Shown here one piece after another: positions 52,269 to 62,219 of a stretch of 64,000 bases of DNA. The notes under the pieces were generated by a model. It worked only from the letters and a program-made list of their open reading frames with translations. It was not told the DNA's origin and did not search any database. Source of the stretch: Protula sp. h YS-2021 (taxonomy: Eukaryota > Annelida > Polychaeta > Sabellida > Serpulidae); the NCBI GenBank assembly GCA_949752745.1, contig OX457027.1:79849214-79913213 (forward strand), given 5' to 3'. The translations under genes were made by a program, and so were the position numbers. Positions within the stretch are counted from its first letter, which is position 1. The number at the start of each line of letters is the position of its first letter.

Positions 52269-54489
52269 TGTAACATACTTACCTAAGCCTGAATGTGAAG
52301 CAAGCGGCGATAGAGAGATCGAATCTGCAGTAGTTATTGACGCAGAGAAACGAGAAATATCTGGTGCAGTGGATGAGCTGTCTGATTTTGATGTCGGAGA
52401 AGGGACTATTAATGACACTAAGGTGCGTGTCATGTTTGATACAGGTACCTCTACAGTGTTTACTCGCAGTTCCTTGATACATCCACACCAGCTTACTGGA
52501 GAAACAAGGAAGTATAGGACCGTCAATGGTATTTTGTTCGAAGCACCTGTTGCAGTTGTTCATCTTACCTGTCCATGGTATACAGGTACTACCGAAGTGT
52601 TATGCCTAGAAAACATTGTTTGTGATATTGTGTTTGGTAAACCGAAACTTCCAAATACGCCTTCCCAACAAGTGAATGAGAGTTCAGCCGTACAAACTAG
52701 AGGCATGATTGAAAAAGAGAAACGCAAGCCAAAACCGCTGACTGTTTTAGAGCAAATTGACATCTCTGTCACGCCTGCTCAGTTTCGCGAGGAACAGTCA
52801 AACGACGAAACCCTTGCAAAGGCTTTCGAGCTCGCAAAGTCTGGAAAAATAATGAAAGGGAAGAAAAGTTCTGAGTACTACTACCACATGAAGAACAACC
52901 TTCTATATCGATCTTTTAATCAAAGCCAAAGTACTACTGGAACGGTAACGCAGCTCATGGTACCAAAGAAATACAGAGTACAGGTGTTAAAAGTTGCTCA
53001 TGACGCTGTTATATCCGGTCATCTTGGAATCGATAAAACGAAGAACAGAGTCATCAACCAATTCTTCTGGCCAGGTGTCCAAGCAGACATTGTGCGCTAT
53101 TGTCATTCATGTGATGCATGCCAAAGAACCATACCAAAGGGAAAGATTCCAAAAGCTACGTTGGAAAATCCCCCGACGATTGACATTCCGTTCAAGAAAG
53201 TAGCCATCGACATTATGGGTCCGATTAATCCAATGAGTGAATCCGGAAAACGGTATATTCTTACCTGCATAGACTATGCTACTCGATACCCAGAAGCCGT
53301 AGCCTTGAAAGATATCACTTCAACTTCTGTTGCGGAAGCATTGTTACACATTTTCTCGCGAGTTGGTATTCCCGAAGAAATTCTATCCGACAACGCCAGC
53401 AATTTTTCCTCAGACATGATGAAAGAAGTCGCCAGACTTTTGTCTATCAAGCAGTCATTCATAACGCCCTACCACAGTATGGGGAACGGTTTAGTCGAGA
53501 GACTCAATGGTTCCTTGAAGCAAATGCTTCGGAAAATGTGTGCGGAAAAGCCCAAAACTTGGGATCGCTACCTCGAGCCACTACTTTTTGCTTTGCGAGA
53601 GGTCCCACAGACCAGCACTAAGTTCTCTCCATTCGAACTTCTGTATGCTCGAACGATCAGAGGGCCAATGTCAACACTTCGTCAACTTTGGACATACGAC
53701 CGTTGTGAATCCGAAGTCAAATCCACGTACGAATATGTACTAAACCTGCGCAATAGATTGGAGGAAACTTGCAAAATTGCAGCTGACGAACTCATAAAAT
53801 CACGGGCACATTATAAGCAACACTTCGACAAGAAAGCGAAGCCCAGATCACTGAACGTTGGCGACAAAGTTCTGCTGCTATTACCAACTAATCAGAACAA
53901 ACTTTTACTGCAATGGCAAGGACCTTACCCGGTAACAGATAAAGTCGCAGTAAATGACTACGAAATCAGCATTGATGGGAAACGGAAAATCTTTCATATC
54001 AACATGCTACAAAGGTATTTTGAAAGAGACGCCGACCAACAGCTTGAGCAATCTCAGTGCGCATTCACTACCAATATAGTTGAGGTTGGCTGTACGTCAG
54101 CAGCAATAGTCAAAGACTTACCTGAAAATTCAGACGAAAACCCACTAGATGAACAAGAGATGTGGGAAAGTGTCAAGTCAGCAGAGACATACAGGGATGT
54201 TAACATCTGCGAAGATCGAACTCCCGGAGAGAAAGCTGCTCTCTGGGAACTAATTGGAGAATATCAAGACATTTTTTCGTCCAAGCCTGGTCGAACAAAT
54301 ATTTGGGAATGCAAAATTGAACTAACCTCAGACGAACCAGTACGAGCTAAAATCTACCCCATTACTTTTGCTCTGATAGAAGAAACTAAAAAGGAACTGA
54401 ACGAAATGCTGAAATTAGGAATTATCGAGCCTAGTACATCACCTTATCGGGCACCATTGCTCATCGTCAGGAAAAAGGATCAGTCTTAA
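52225..54489 (+). CDS. pol: Pol part 1: protease, integrase, start of reverse transcriptase
   Basis: Reads in +1 relative to gag. Aspartic protease VMFDTGTSTVF; integrase zinc-binding HxxxxH (HDAVISGHLG) with CHSCDACQR; DDE core with AIDIMGP, LSDNASNF and the Glu in GNGLVERLNG; a C-terminal region with LQWQGPYPV; a ~120-aa linker; then the RT opening YRAPLLIVRKKD. A TAA (54487-54489) ends it just before RWCVDFRQLN, a motif central to RT. This copy lacks the other stops found in regions 1 and 2, and is otherwise open. Confidence 0.85.
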   Translation, partial: NAKEKKPEKVSTAVDVTYLPKPECEASGDREIESAVVIDAEKREISGAVDELSDFDVGEGTINDTKVRVMFDTGTSTVFTRSSLIHPHQLTGETRKYRTVNGILFEAPVAVVHLTCPWYTGTTEVLCLENIVCDIVFGKPKLPNTPSQQVNESSAVQTRGMIEKEKRKPKPLTVLEQIDISVTPAQFREEQSNDETLAKAFELAKSGKIMKGKKSSEYYYHMKNNLLYRSFNQSQSTTGTVTQLMVPKKYRVQVLKVAHDAVISGHLGIDKTKNRVINQFFWPGVQADIVRYCHSCDACQRTIPKGKIPKATLENPPTIDIPFKKVAIDIMGPINPMSESGKRYILTCIDYATRYPEAVALKDITSTSVAEALLHIFSRVGIPEEILSDNASNFSSDMMKEVARLLSIKQSFITPYHSMGNGLVERLNGSLKQMLRKMCAEKPKTWDRYLEPLLFALREVPQTSTKFSPFELLYARTIRGPMSTLRQLWTYDRCESEVKSTYEYVLNLRNRLEETCKIAADELIKSRAHYKQHFDKKAKPRSLNVGDKVLLLLPTNQNKLLLQWQGPYPVTDKVAVNDYEISIDGKRKIFHINMLQRYFERDADQQLEQSQCAFTTNIVEVGCTSAAIVKDLPENSDENPLDEQEMWESVKSAETYRDVNICEDRTPGEKAALWELIGEYQDIFSSKPGRTNIWECKIELTSDEPVRAKIYPITFALIEETKKELNEMLKLGIIEPSTSPYRAPLLIVRKKDQS

Positions 54490-55521
54490 AGGTGGTGTGT
54501 CGACTTTAGACAGCTAAACAAAATCACCAAGTTCAACGCAGAACCGATGCCGTCTTCGGAAGCAATATTCGCCAAATTGTCTAATCAACGATATTTTTCA
54601 AGTATGGACTTCTGTAAAGGGTACTATCAGATCCCTGTGCGAGAGTGCGACAGAGAGAAATTAGCGTTCTCTAGTCCACTCGGCCTTATGCAATTTTGCA
54701 TGATGCCATTTGGATGGGTCAATGCAGGAGGAGACTACAACAAAATGATGAAAAAACTGTTACACGCTCCTAGCAACGTCGATAGTTTTGTCGATGACGT
54801 TTTGACGTACACAGTTGAGTGGGACCACCAACTAGAGGTTCTGAGAAACGTGTTTCAAAAGATTCGTGACGCAAAACTTACGCTAAAGCCTTCAAAATGT
54901 TTTTTCGGTTACGAAAGTTTAGATTTCGTAGGACATAAAATAGGCAATGGCCTAATCACAACTCAGACAGACAAGGTGAACAAAATCCAAGACGCCCCAC
55001 TTCCAAAAACCAAAACTCAACTTAGGTCATTTTTGGGGTTAACTGGCTATTATAGGTCGTTCTGTCCCAATTACGCAACTGTAGCCTGTCCGTTAACAGA
55101 CATGACAAAAGCTAAGTCTCCAAACTATTTAGAGTGGACAGATCGCTCAAAAGTTGCATTCGAACAGTTGAAACAAATGCTAATCAAGCAACCCATTTTG
55201 AAAATACCTGAAGTTGACAAACTCTTTGTTCTGAGAACTGACGCTAGTTTGACGGGGTTGGGTGGTATTTTGTTGCAAGAACACAATGGGACGTTGTTTC
55301 CGGTCGCTTATGCGAGTCGCAAATTACTGCCCCGTGAGCAAAGACTTTCCACAATCGAACGTGAGTGCTTGGCAATTTGTTGGGCTGTGACCAAATTTAA
55401 AGCGTATCTGTTTGGAAAAAGGTTTGTCTTGCAGTGTGATCACAAAGCATTAGTGTATTTGAACACGGCGTCGTACAAAAATGATCGTGTTATGAGGTGG
55501 TCATTCATACGTATTCAATAA
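54490..55521 (+). CDS. pol: Pol part 2: reverse transcriptase and RNase H, in frame after the TAA
   Basis: Continues in the same frame: RWCVDFRQLN, FSSMDFCKGYYQIPV, MPFGWVNAGG, SFVDDVLTY (catalytic Asp pair), FLGLTGYYR, then RNase H with LRTDASLTGLGG, TIERECLAICWA and LQCDHKALVY. The last ~30 codons differ from region 2 because of a small deletion near 55502-55510, so the C-terminus is truncated. It could be expressed only by stop-codon readthrough, or not at all. Confidence 0.8.
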   Translation, partial: RWCVDFRQLNKITKFNAEPMPSSEAIFAKLSNQRYFSSMDFCKGYYQIPVRECDREKLAFSSPLGLMQFCMMPFGWVNAGGDYNKMMKKLLHAPSNVDSFVDDVLTYTVEWDHQLEVLRNVFQKIRDAKLTLKPSKCFFGYESLDFVGHKIGNGLITTQTDKVNKIQDAPLPKTKTQLRSFLGLTGYYRSFCPNYATVACPLTDMTKAKSPNYLEWTDRSKVAFEQLKQMLIKQPILKIPEVDKLFVLRTDASLTGLGGILLQEHNGTLFPVAYASRKLLPREQRLSTIERECLAICWAVTKFKAYLFGKRFVLQCDHKALVYLNTASYKNDRVMRWSFIRIQ

Positions 55522-55644
55522 CGTATGAAGAGATTAAAGGACAATAAAATATTGGAAGTGACTACTTAAGTCGACAGCAACTTCTATTGTGTTTGAAAGC
55601 AAAAGTTAGATTTTACTGAAGTAAAATCTTGTCGGTGGGGTAGT

Positions 55645-56743
55645 TGTCATAAAGTGATAGATTCTCTTCTATATTTTTTTAAGGTTAGGCGCTCGTGCAG
55701 TTTTTTTTATAGTCTGTTTTACATGAGGTCGTTTTGTACAGGTCATGTATTTAATTGACCGAGTAAAATCAATATTGATTACAAGGTGTGAAGTCAGTAT
55801 TTATAATCCTTAGTACCCTCGTGTTGAATACGTAAGGCGACTTTTGCCACGTCTTCGGGTCAGTTTGGAAGTAAACCATGCCGGAGTAAGACGTAATGTT
55901 AAGTTAGTTATCAGCCTAAAGGCATCACATATATGGATTTATGAATAATACGACTTAAGCAAGGTCAGTATTGCATATATATAAGTTGAAACTACTGAGT
56001 TAAAATGCTTCAGTTATTTGCGAATTAATTAGCTTTTTTGGGGGGGGTAAAATTACTGCTGATAAACCTTGAATAACTTTGTTTCATTTGACCGTATGTA
56101 TTATTAGTCGTGCAGTTTATGTTGTATTTGAATAAATAGATAAATTATGGGAAACAAGCAGAGACTTGACGCTGGGTTTGGGATTCTATTGGTAGTCTTT
56201 GAAGTAGAATTCTGAAGGTCGAATACTTATGAGTGTTTGTATCGTGTGTTAAGTGGACGGGGACTGGAACAAGGAGAATGGGAGCCCCGATGTGTGCAGT
56301 GTTTTGCAGAGGGTGATACGCATGAGGACCGTAAGGGCTGGGCAACGTACCAACAAGAGGCGGGAACTCCGACCGAGAGACGTTTCAACGGGTACCGTGA
56401 GGGACTTGTTCACTCAGCTGAGAAGGGACAATTCTCGTGTGCGTGGTGACGCGCGTGGAGTGGGCATGTACGGTGTTGTAGCGTAGTCTTGGGGCCGGAA
56501 ACCGTGAGGGACTTGTTTACTCGACCGAGAAGGGACATTCTCGAGTGCGTGGTGACGCACGTGGAGTGGGCATGTACGGGTTTGTAGCGTAGTCTTGAAG
56601 GCCGCGAGTATCGGTGGCGTGATTACTATTATTTTTTTTTCTTTCCGTGTAAATGGTTATGTATTTGTTTGTTAATAAATAATATCTTTTTTTTTTCTTT
56701 AAAAAAAATCATTTTTTTTGTTTGTTTATACTTCCCTTAACCA
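55645..56743 (+). repeat. LTR 4
   Basis: TGTCATAAAG to CTTAACCA, the 3' limit of the array. Followed by CAAATTCAAAGCAATTTG, which also follows LTRs 1 and 2. Confidence 0.9.
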
Positions 56744-58300
56744 CAAATTCAAAGCAATTTGGTGTACAACTTGAGATGACCCTCCATAAAATTTTGGTTG
56801 GTCTAACTTCAGCGGTCTTGGAGGAGATGTCTGGAAACCGATTGGGCAGAAGAAGAAGAAAAATAAATAAAAAGGGAGGGGAAAAAAGGTGAAGAGTTCG
56901 AGGCAATCTATGCCCATTTGGTATTTTCAATACCAAGTGGGAATTAAGACAAGGTAAAGCAGAGCAATAGTCTTGTTTCTCATCGCTATATTTTTTTAAA
57001 TGAACCGGTCGGCAATATTTTTTGTTTTTTGTCTTGGGGCCGAATAGTTTTAAAAATTTCAGTCACCTGCCATTGACAAAAATTCATGCTTCGGTTTTCA
57101 CATAAATTGTGGTTTAATGTTTTTTACAAGACGCCAATATGACATAAAACTTATATTACCACTCCATAAGTGGCTACTTTAAGCAGGTAATTTTTTTGGC
57201 GATTTTAGTAATTCAGGAAAAGTCAAGTCCAATGTGAAAATAGAGAATGCCCGCCACTTTAACGAGTAAAATGGTGAAAACGTTGAAGAAACGATGAAGA
57301 AATACTAACATCCTCTTCTCATATGGCCTTCGGTCGAAACTTCCTATGCATTCGAAGACCAAGTACACCCCCATCCCCGTGGTTTAGCTTATTGCACTGA
57401 AATGTCAATTGCATGTATTCGTGTGTTAGTCCGCCGTTAAATGGGTATGATATCTACTGAAACACATCTTAGCTTAACATTCACTTATATTTATTTGTAA
57501 CTGAGCCATAAATGATTGATTCAGGGATTCATTTTCCCATATTACTTATTGCAGCAACCTAAACTGTTTAAATCTAAAAAACAGACATGCATGCAGTAAA
57601 TATGCCAAAGGAAAGCCCTGCATAATGTGATAACTCCCTAATTCGGATAAATTATGTGAGTCCTTTGGGACCCGTGTTATTCGGACAAACCAATGGCACG
57701 ATCTTTGAGTCCTGTCAAAACGCCCATGGACGGACTATTTTCGTTTCTTAGACGGACCGTTTAGGAAGGGTGAATATGACAATGGCAGACAAAACTGATA
57801 TATAAAATATATAAAGGTGTACACAAATAACTGTTTCCATTCTGAAACAAGCACTCAACTTCAGTCTACATTCTGTCTTGGATGCGTTCTGATCCAGGTA
57901 TATAATTTTGACCTGAGCAATTTCTGTCGAAGATACATTTTGATCTGGGTGCGCTGTCCGGATTAGTCAAGATTAACTGTATATTTGATGTATCAAACAC
58001 TCTCGCACAATTGTCGCTGTTCTATATTAAATTCGGGTGTAGTTAGAGTGAAAGCTGTTTTTACATACAGTCGAATTTCCCTCATATATAACAATAAAAG
58101 CATAGAAAGAATTTACCTCGTATCTGATTCGATAATGCCTAGATGAACTTAATAAGTGGAAATGAGAGGAGAAAACAAGAAGAAAAAGAGGAGGAGGAGA
58201 AGGAAGGAGCAGGATGATATGAAACATCAAAAGTTGCTTTCCGTGTCCGTTAGTACCTGAAGTTAAAAAAAAAACTGAATGGTTTTGTCCTGATTATAAT
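56744..58300. other. Host flank and intergenic sequence, no gene seen
   Basis: The first ~100 bp resemble sequence upstream of the array near 39470-39560 (an interspersed repeat). No supported exon was found, although further exons of the minus-strand gene starting at 58613 would be expected on this side. Confidence 0.5.
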
Positions 58301-58360
58301 ACAACACCACAGCAAAACGTTAGTGGACAGCAGTTCTCAAAAACAGTGGATTATACTTAC

Positions 58361-58613
58361 CCTTCGGATCTAGTGTAGACAACATCTGTGACACGTGTGG
58401 TGCCGTGCCTGTAAGCGTGACCCGATCTTTGCTGTCTCCTTCGTTTGGTAGTGTAAACATGTCGAAGAACAGCTGTGTGTCCGCGTCGTTGATATATCCA
58501 TCCAGGACAATTTCTGATCCGACATAGCCTTCAGGCTTTGCTATTGCTTTGGCAGCATGAACAGACTTAAAACCAAAGACAAAGAGTACAACTATGAATA
58601 TTAGCGATGCCAT
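58361..58613 (-). CDS. Probable first coding exon of a secreted protein
   Basis: From MASLIFIVVLFVFGFKSVHA, a typical signal peptide with likely cleavage after the Ala run, through ~64 further residues to an exact GTAAGT splice donor (58355-58360 on the minus strand). A TATA-like AAATAAATAG lies ~50 bp upstream. The mature part (EIVLDGYINDADTQLFFDMF, then VTLTGTAPH) is not recognised. An upstream in-frame Met at 58634 is a less likely start. Downstream exons were not identified, so the gene may continue to the left or be incomplete. Confidence 0.5.
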
Positions 58614-58660
58614 TCTTTGAGTGTGCACGTACAAACACAGATTGTGTCCGGGGTTGCATT

Positions 58661-58671
58661 CTATTTATTTA
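58661..58671 (-). promoter_or_regulatory. TATA-like box of the secreted-protein exon
   Basis: Minus-strand AAATAAATAGA about 48-58 bp upstream of the ATG at 58613. Confidence 0.35.
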
Positions 58672-58699
58672 CTACTTGGCCGTATTAAGGAAGTTATTT

Positions 58700-59550
58700 A
58701 CAGATTATATTGATCTCCAGCTGAAAAATAGCCTTATTGCCTCCAGTTTAATTCCAACGTTATAAGTTTTTACCATATATCAACAAATGTAATATATACA
58801 CGAGCAAGGGTTGTTGAGAGGTCCCAACCTTTCTGTATTGACAAATAGATGACAACTTCCTCCGATAACAATAGAATACATAGAAGGAAAAACATCCTCG
58901 ACCATCCCGTCACACCCTTCCACCCCTCCAGAACAGATAAACTTTTCCACAAATCAGCTGTTTTACTGAGTGAAATAAAGTTTATTTTCGTTTAAAACGG
59001 TCTCGGGCGTATGGTTTATGGCATGTTCACTGTCTGAGTAAAAGAGAGCGAAATCTTCCCTGGCTTGTAATTGGTTAAAAGAATCCTCTAAACTTTCGGC
59101 ACCCGAGACTGTCGACAGTGAAACATGCTCCATGTCCACCCCAAGCATCTTGTCGCCATTTCACAATGCAGTTTTAGAGGCACTAAAATTAATATTATAA
59201 CACACACCAGTTGTGCAATGCACTCCCGTAAAAAGAAATGATATAAGAAGCTGTCAGCGTGCTCCAACCGCGTCAAAAGTCACAAAGCCGATTCACAGAA
59301 AAACAATGGGCATGACTCCGAGATACTATGACGATTGCTTTGTGGCGTAAAACGTTTCCTCTGCATTGCGCAAGTTGCTATGCAACACTCGTGTCGCAGG
59401 ACAGTACCATGAGAAAATTTCGAGCAAAATCTCGAGATTTTGGCTTTTTTCCGCTATCTATGAATCGATTTTGCTTGTTTGTGTTATGGTGGGGATAGAT
59501 CCTCTAAACTTTCGGCACCCTAGATTGTCGAGGATCTGACTTTTATGGGT
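58700..59550. other. Intergenic sequence with a repeated ~35-bp motif
   Basis: TCCTCTAAACTTTCGGCACC occurs near 59083 and 59500 in the same orientation, each followed by a GA-TGTCGA block. No gene seen. Confidence 0.55.
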
Positions 59551-60145
59551 GTAGGACATTTGACCAACCGAAACTTGACCAACCGAAATTTGACCAACTG
59601 AAACTTGACCAACCGAAATTTGACCAACTGAAATTTGACCAACCGCAATTTGACCAACCTCTCAATGAAAAAACGGACATTTGACCAACTTCATAATTGA
59701 TTGTTTTTCGTACCACTTATCAGTTAAACATTAGCAATCACAAATGTTCCGACAAAAGCAACATTTAAACAGTTATAACACTACTAGTAAAAGTACTGTC
59801 CAAATGTACCGGGATGGTAGTATTCTCATATCCTCGCAAAACTTCACATAAAACACTACCTGAGATGACACTAAAGCTTCCGCCAGGTCTGGGTTTGTTT
59901 GTATAACGCCTTGTATAACGCCGGATTACGGAGATTAACGGGGCACGTGGAACTCAACCTTATGACACTCATTGACAGCGAGAGGATTAGCACAACATCT
60001 CTTTGATGCGAATGAGCACTTCTTTGAAATTAATTTTTCTTACGAAACCTCGAACTCCTAGATTTACAAGGTTATGTATATCTAAAACTGAAAGTTGGTC
60101 AAATGTCAGTTTTTCCATTAAGCGGTTGGTCAAATTGCAGTATGA
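59550..60145. repeat. Foldback-type repeat element with TTGACCAAC arms
   Basis: The left side has about nine tandem ~15-bp units (TTGACCAACCGAAA variants) and a further ACATTTGACCAAC. The right side carries GTTGGTCAAATGTC and GGTTGGTCAAATTGCAG, the inverse. The central ~400 bp shows no gene. Confidence 0.65.
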
Positions 60146-62033
60146 CTTTATGCTATATTAAAACGGTCCCCAAATACTTGCTGATAGACAGAAGATAAAA
60201 AAATCATAGCTAGGTTTTGGGACCCAGTATGTTATGTTGATTCTTAAATTTTATAGAAATTGACCCTCTGCCATATTGTTTTATTTTTATTTATTTTTTG
60301 CTAATTCCTTAAAAGCTCGAATTTAAAATTTTGTTGAGTTAGAGAAATTCGATAAGATGACCTGGATGATTAAAAAAAAACTTTGTGTAAAAAACTTCTG
60401 GTTCAGCTTGGTGAAAAAGTTGAAAACATAAAAATGATATCTAGAAAGCATGTTTACCGGAGAAGTTTAAACTTTTGCCAAATTTGTTCTAAAAGATTCC
60501 ATTGGCACCTTCTGGCTTTTCATATCACTTTTTTTCTTTGCTTTTTGCTAAGAAAACAAGAACCCAGAAGCTTATGGCCTAATTTCCTAAAGTAAAACAG
60601 ATATAAAAGGATCGCATCCGCCAGGTTTAAAAACAAGGCTATTTGTCTTCCTTTCCGTTGTATATAGGCCAGTTTCCACAATCAATTGAAAGGAGCGATT
60701 ACTGTAAGCGTCAGAAGTAACTGCTCTTTTACTTGCTACCTAATTTTAAACAACATGTCCCTGATTTGATATTTGATTATTAGTTGCCAGAGGCTTTCTC
60801 TTAATGGACTTCAAAATTGGCCCTGTTCCACACACTGTACCTACACCCGCACCCCCCCCCCCCCTCCCCTCCGCAGCAAAGATTTCCTTGTTCTAGTTTG
60901 TCCTCATTTGTGGCAGAAGCGGCTGTGGGCATTATTAAATCTGTACGTGGATTCTAATAAAATGCCATGTTTTATAATAAATCCTTTATTTGAAAGAAAA
61001 AGGAACCAGGTATTACTGCATTGAGAACCGAAAGTGGGTTGGGTAGATATGGTTTATCACTGTTTGGGTTCGGGAGGATGGAATAGGATCATGGAGATTT
61101 TCGCAATTTTAATTACAATTCTTAGTGGAGAGTTTTGTTATCCATACGCCAGTATTGGAGGCATTCCGGTTGGAAGGGGTTGGACACAGTCAGCCTCTGG
61201 GTAGATTTATAGTGAAAACTTCAATGGAAGGTGAACCGGAAAGTTTTGCACGTTTTATGGCATGTTTGCTAGTTTACACATTGCTTTCTTTCAGCTTAAG
61301 CATTTTCAAAATATGGGTAACCTGGCAATATAGGTGAACATCTACATGCATTCTGCTGTACCCCAGTTAGGCAATCGACTGGTTTCGAACCCCAAACTCG
61401 GTTTGTTTGTTTTTTTTTTTTACATGGCAACACCGACAACTGATCAGTTTCATTTTTAAAAGGCTAATGATTTATATCATGTTCCCCTTTCAAGGAAGTA
61501 GTTTAATGTTTGTCAGCTTGCAGAAAACTATTTTAATAACAGCTTAGTAGAGCATGAAGCCGAATAGAATGAAATTAATCGGAAAATAAATAAATTAAAT
61601 CGTGAAAAGACGAGAACTGAGTGCTCTTAGCCCTTCAGCATGAAAACCGGCAAAAGAAATACAAACAAAATAAAAACACTCTTAATAGTTCGGTTTTTTA
61701 TACAGAAAGTTGCAAATAAAGGCAGGATTTTTCTCTTCTTATTGGTCTTTTTTATGAAAGTGTACGGACAAGGCTCAAACAGGAGTCGCATTCTGCTCTA
61801 TCCTTTTGGTTGGATACGATTCGTAATTTGTAATTTACAGAAAATAAACGATTGAATGAGAATGGCTCTCTCACGTATATGGCGTCAGCTGCCAACTGAC
61901 ATAGATCTGTGAATAGAAAGACCGTTGAAAAAAAATCGCACGCTGACCATTCTGCGGCATCAGCACTTTTTCTTCACAATTAAAAGAGACGTCAGTTGTT
62001 GCAGCAATTTCACACCAGGCATAATTACCATCT
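60146..62033. other. Intergenic sequence, no gene seen
   Basis: Contains a C-run near 60849-60862 and short open frames without recognisable domains. Confidence 0.45.
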
Positions 62034-62219
62034 GACCCGGTATTCATAAAAGTTAACTGTGCAGTTAACTTTACACCATACAAGGGAAATCAGCTCATGT
62101 AGCTAAATTACTCAAATAACCTTTACAAGAATATTTTAACATGAAAGTTTTCAAAAGTTCTGTTAGACACAGGAGCAGTTAACGAAATTTGCTAACTTAA
62201 CTTTTGTGAATACGGCCCC
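62034..62219. mobile_element. Small MITE-like element, ~186 bp
   Basis: Ends GGTATTCATAAAAGTTAACT and the inverse of GGCCGTATTCACAAAAGTTA form an imperfect terminal inverted repeat. An 11-2-11 perfect palindrome at 62049-62072 (AAAGTTAACTG arms) lies at the left. The target duplication could not be fixed. Confidence 0.55.

Larger units (their letters stand above)
39621..56743 (+). mobile_element. Tandem array of a Gmr1-like Ty3/gypsy retrotransposon (four LTRs, three internal regions)
   Basis: LTRs of about 1.09 kb at 39621, 45329, 49744 and 55645 separate internal regions 1 (40715-45328), 2 (46422-49743) and 3 (50837-55644). Only region 3 has a primer-binding site and gag. Domain order in pol is protease, integrase, reverse transcriptase, RNase H. 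Neighbouring copies share LTRs, as expected from unequal exchange rather than three separate insertions. Confidence 0.9.
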
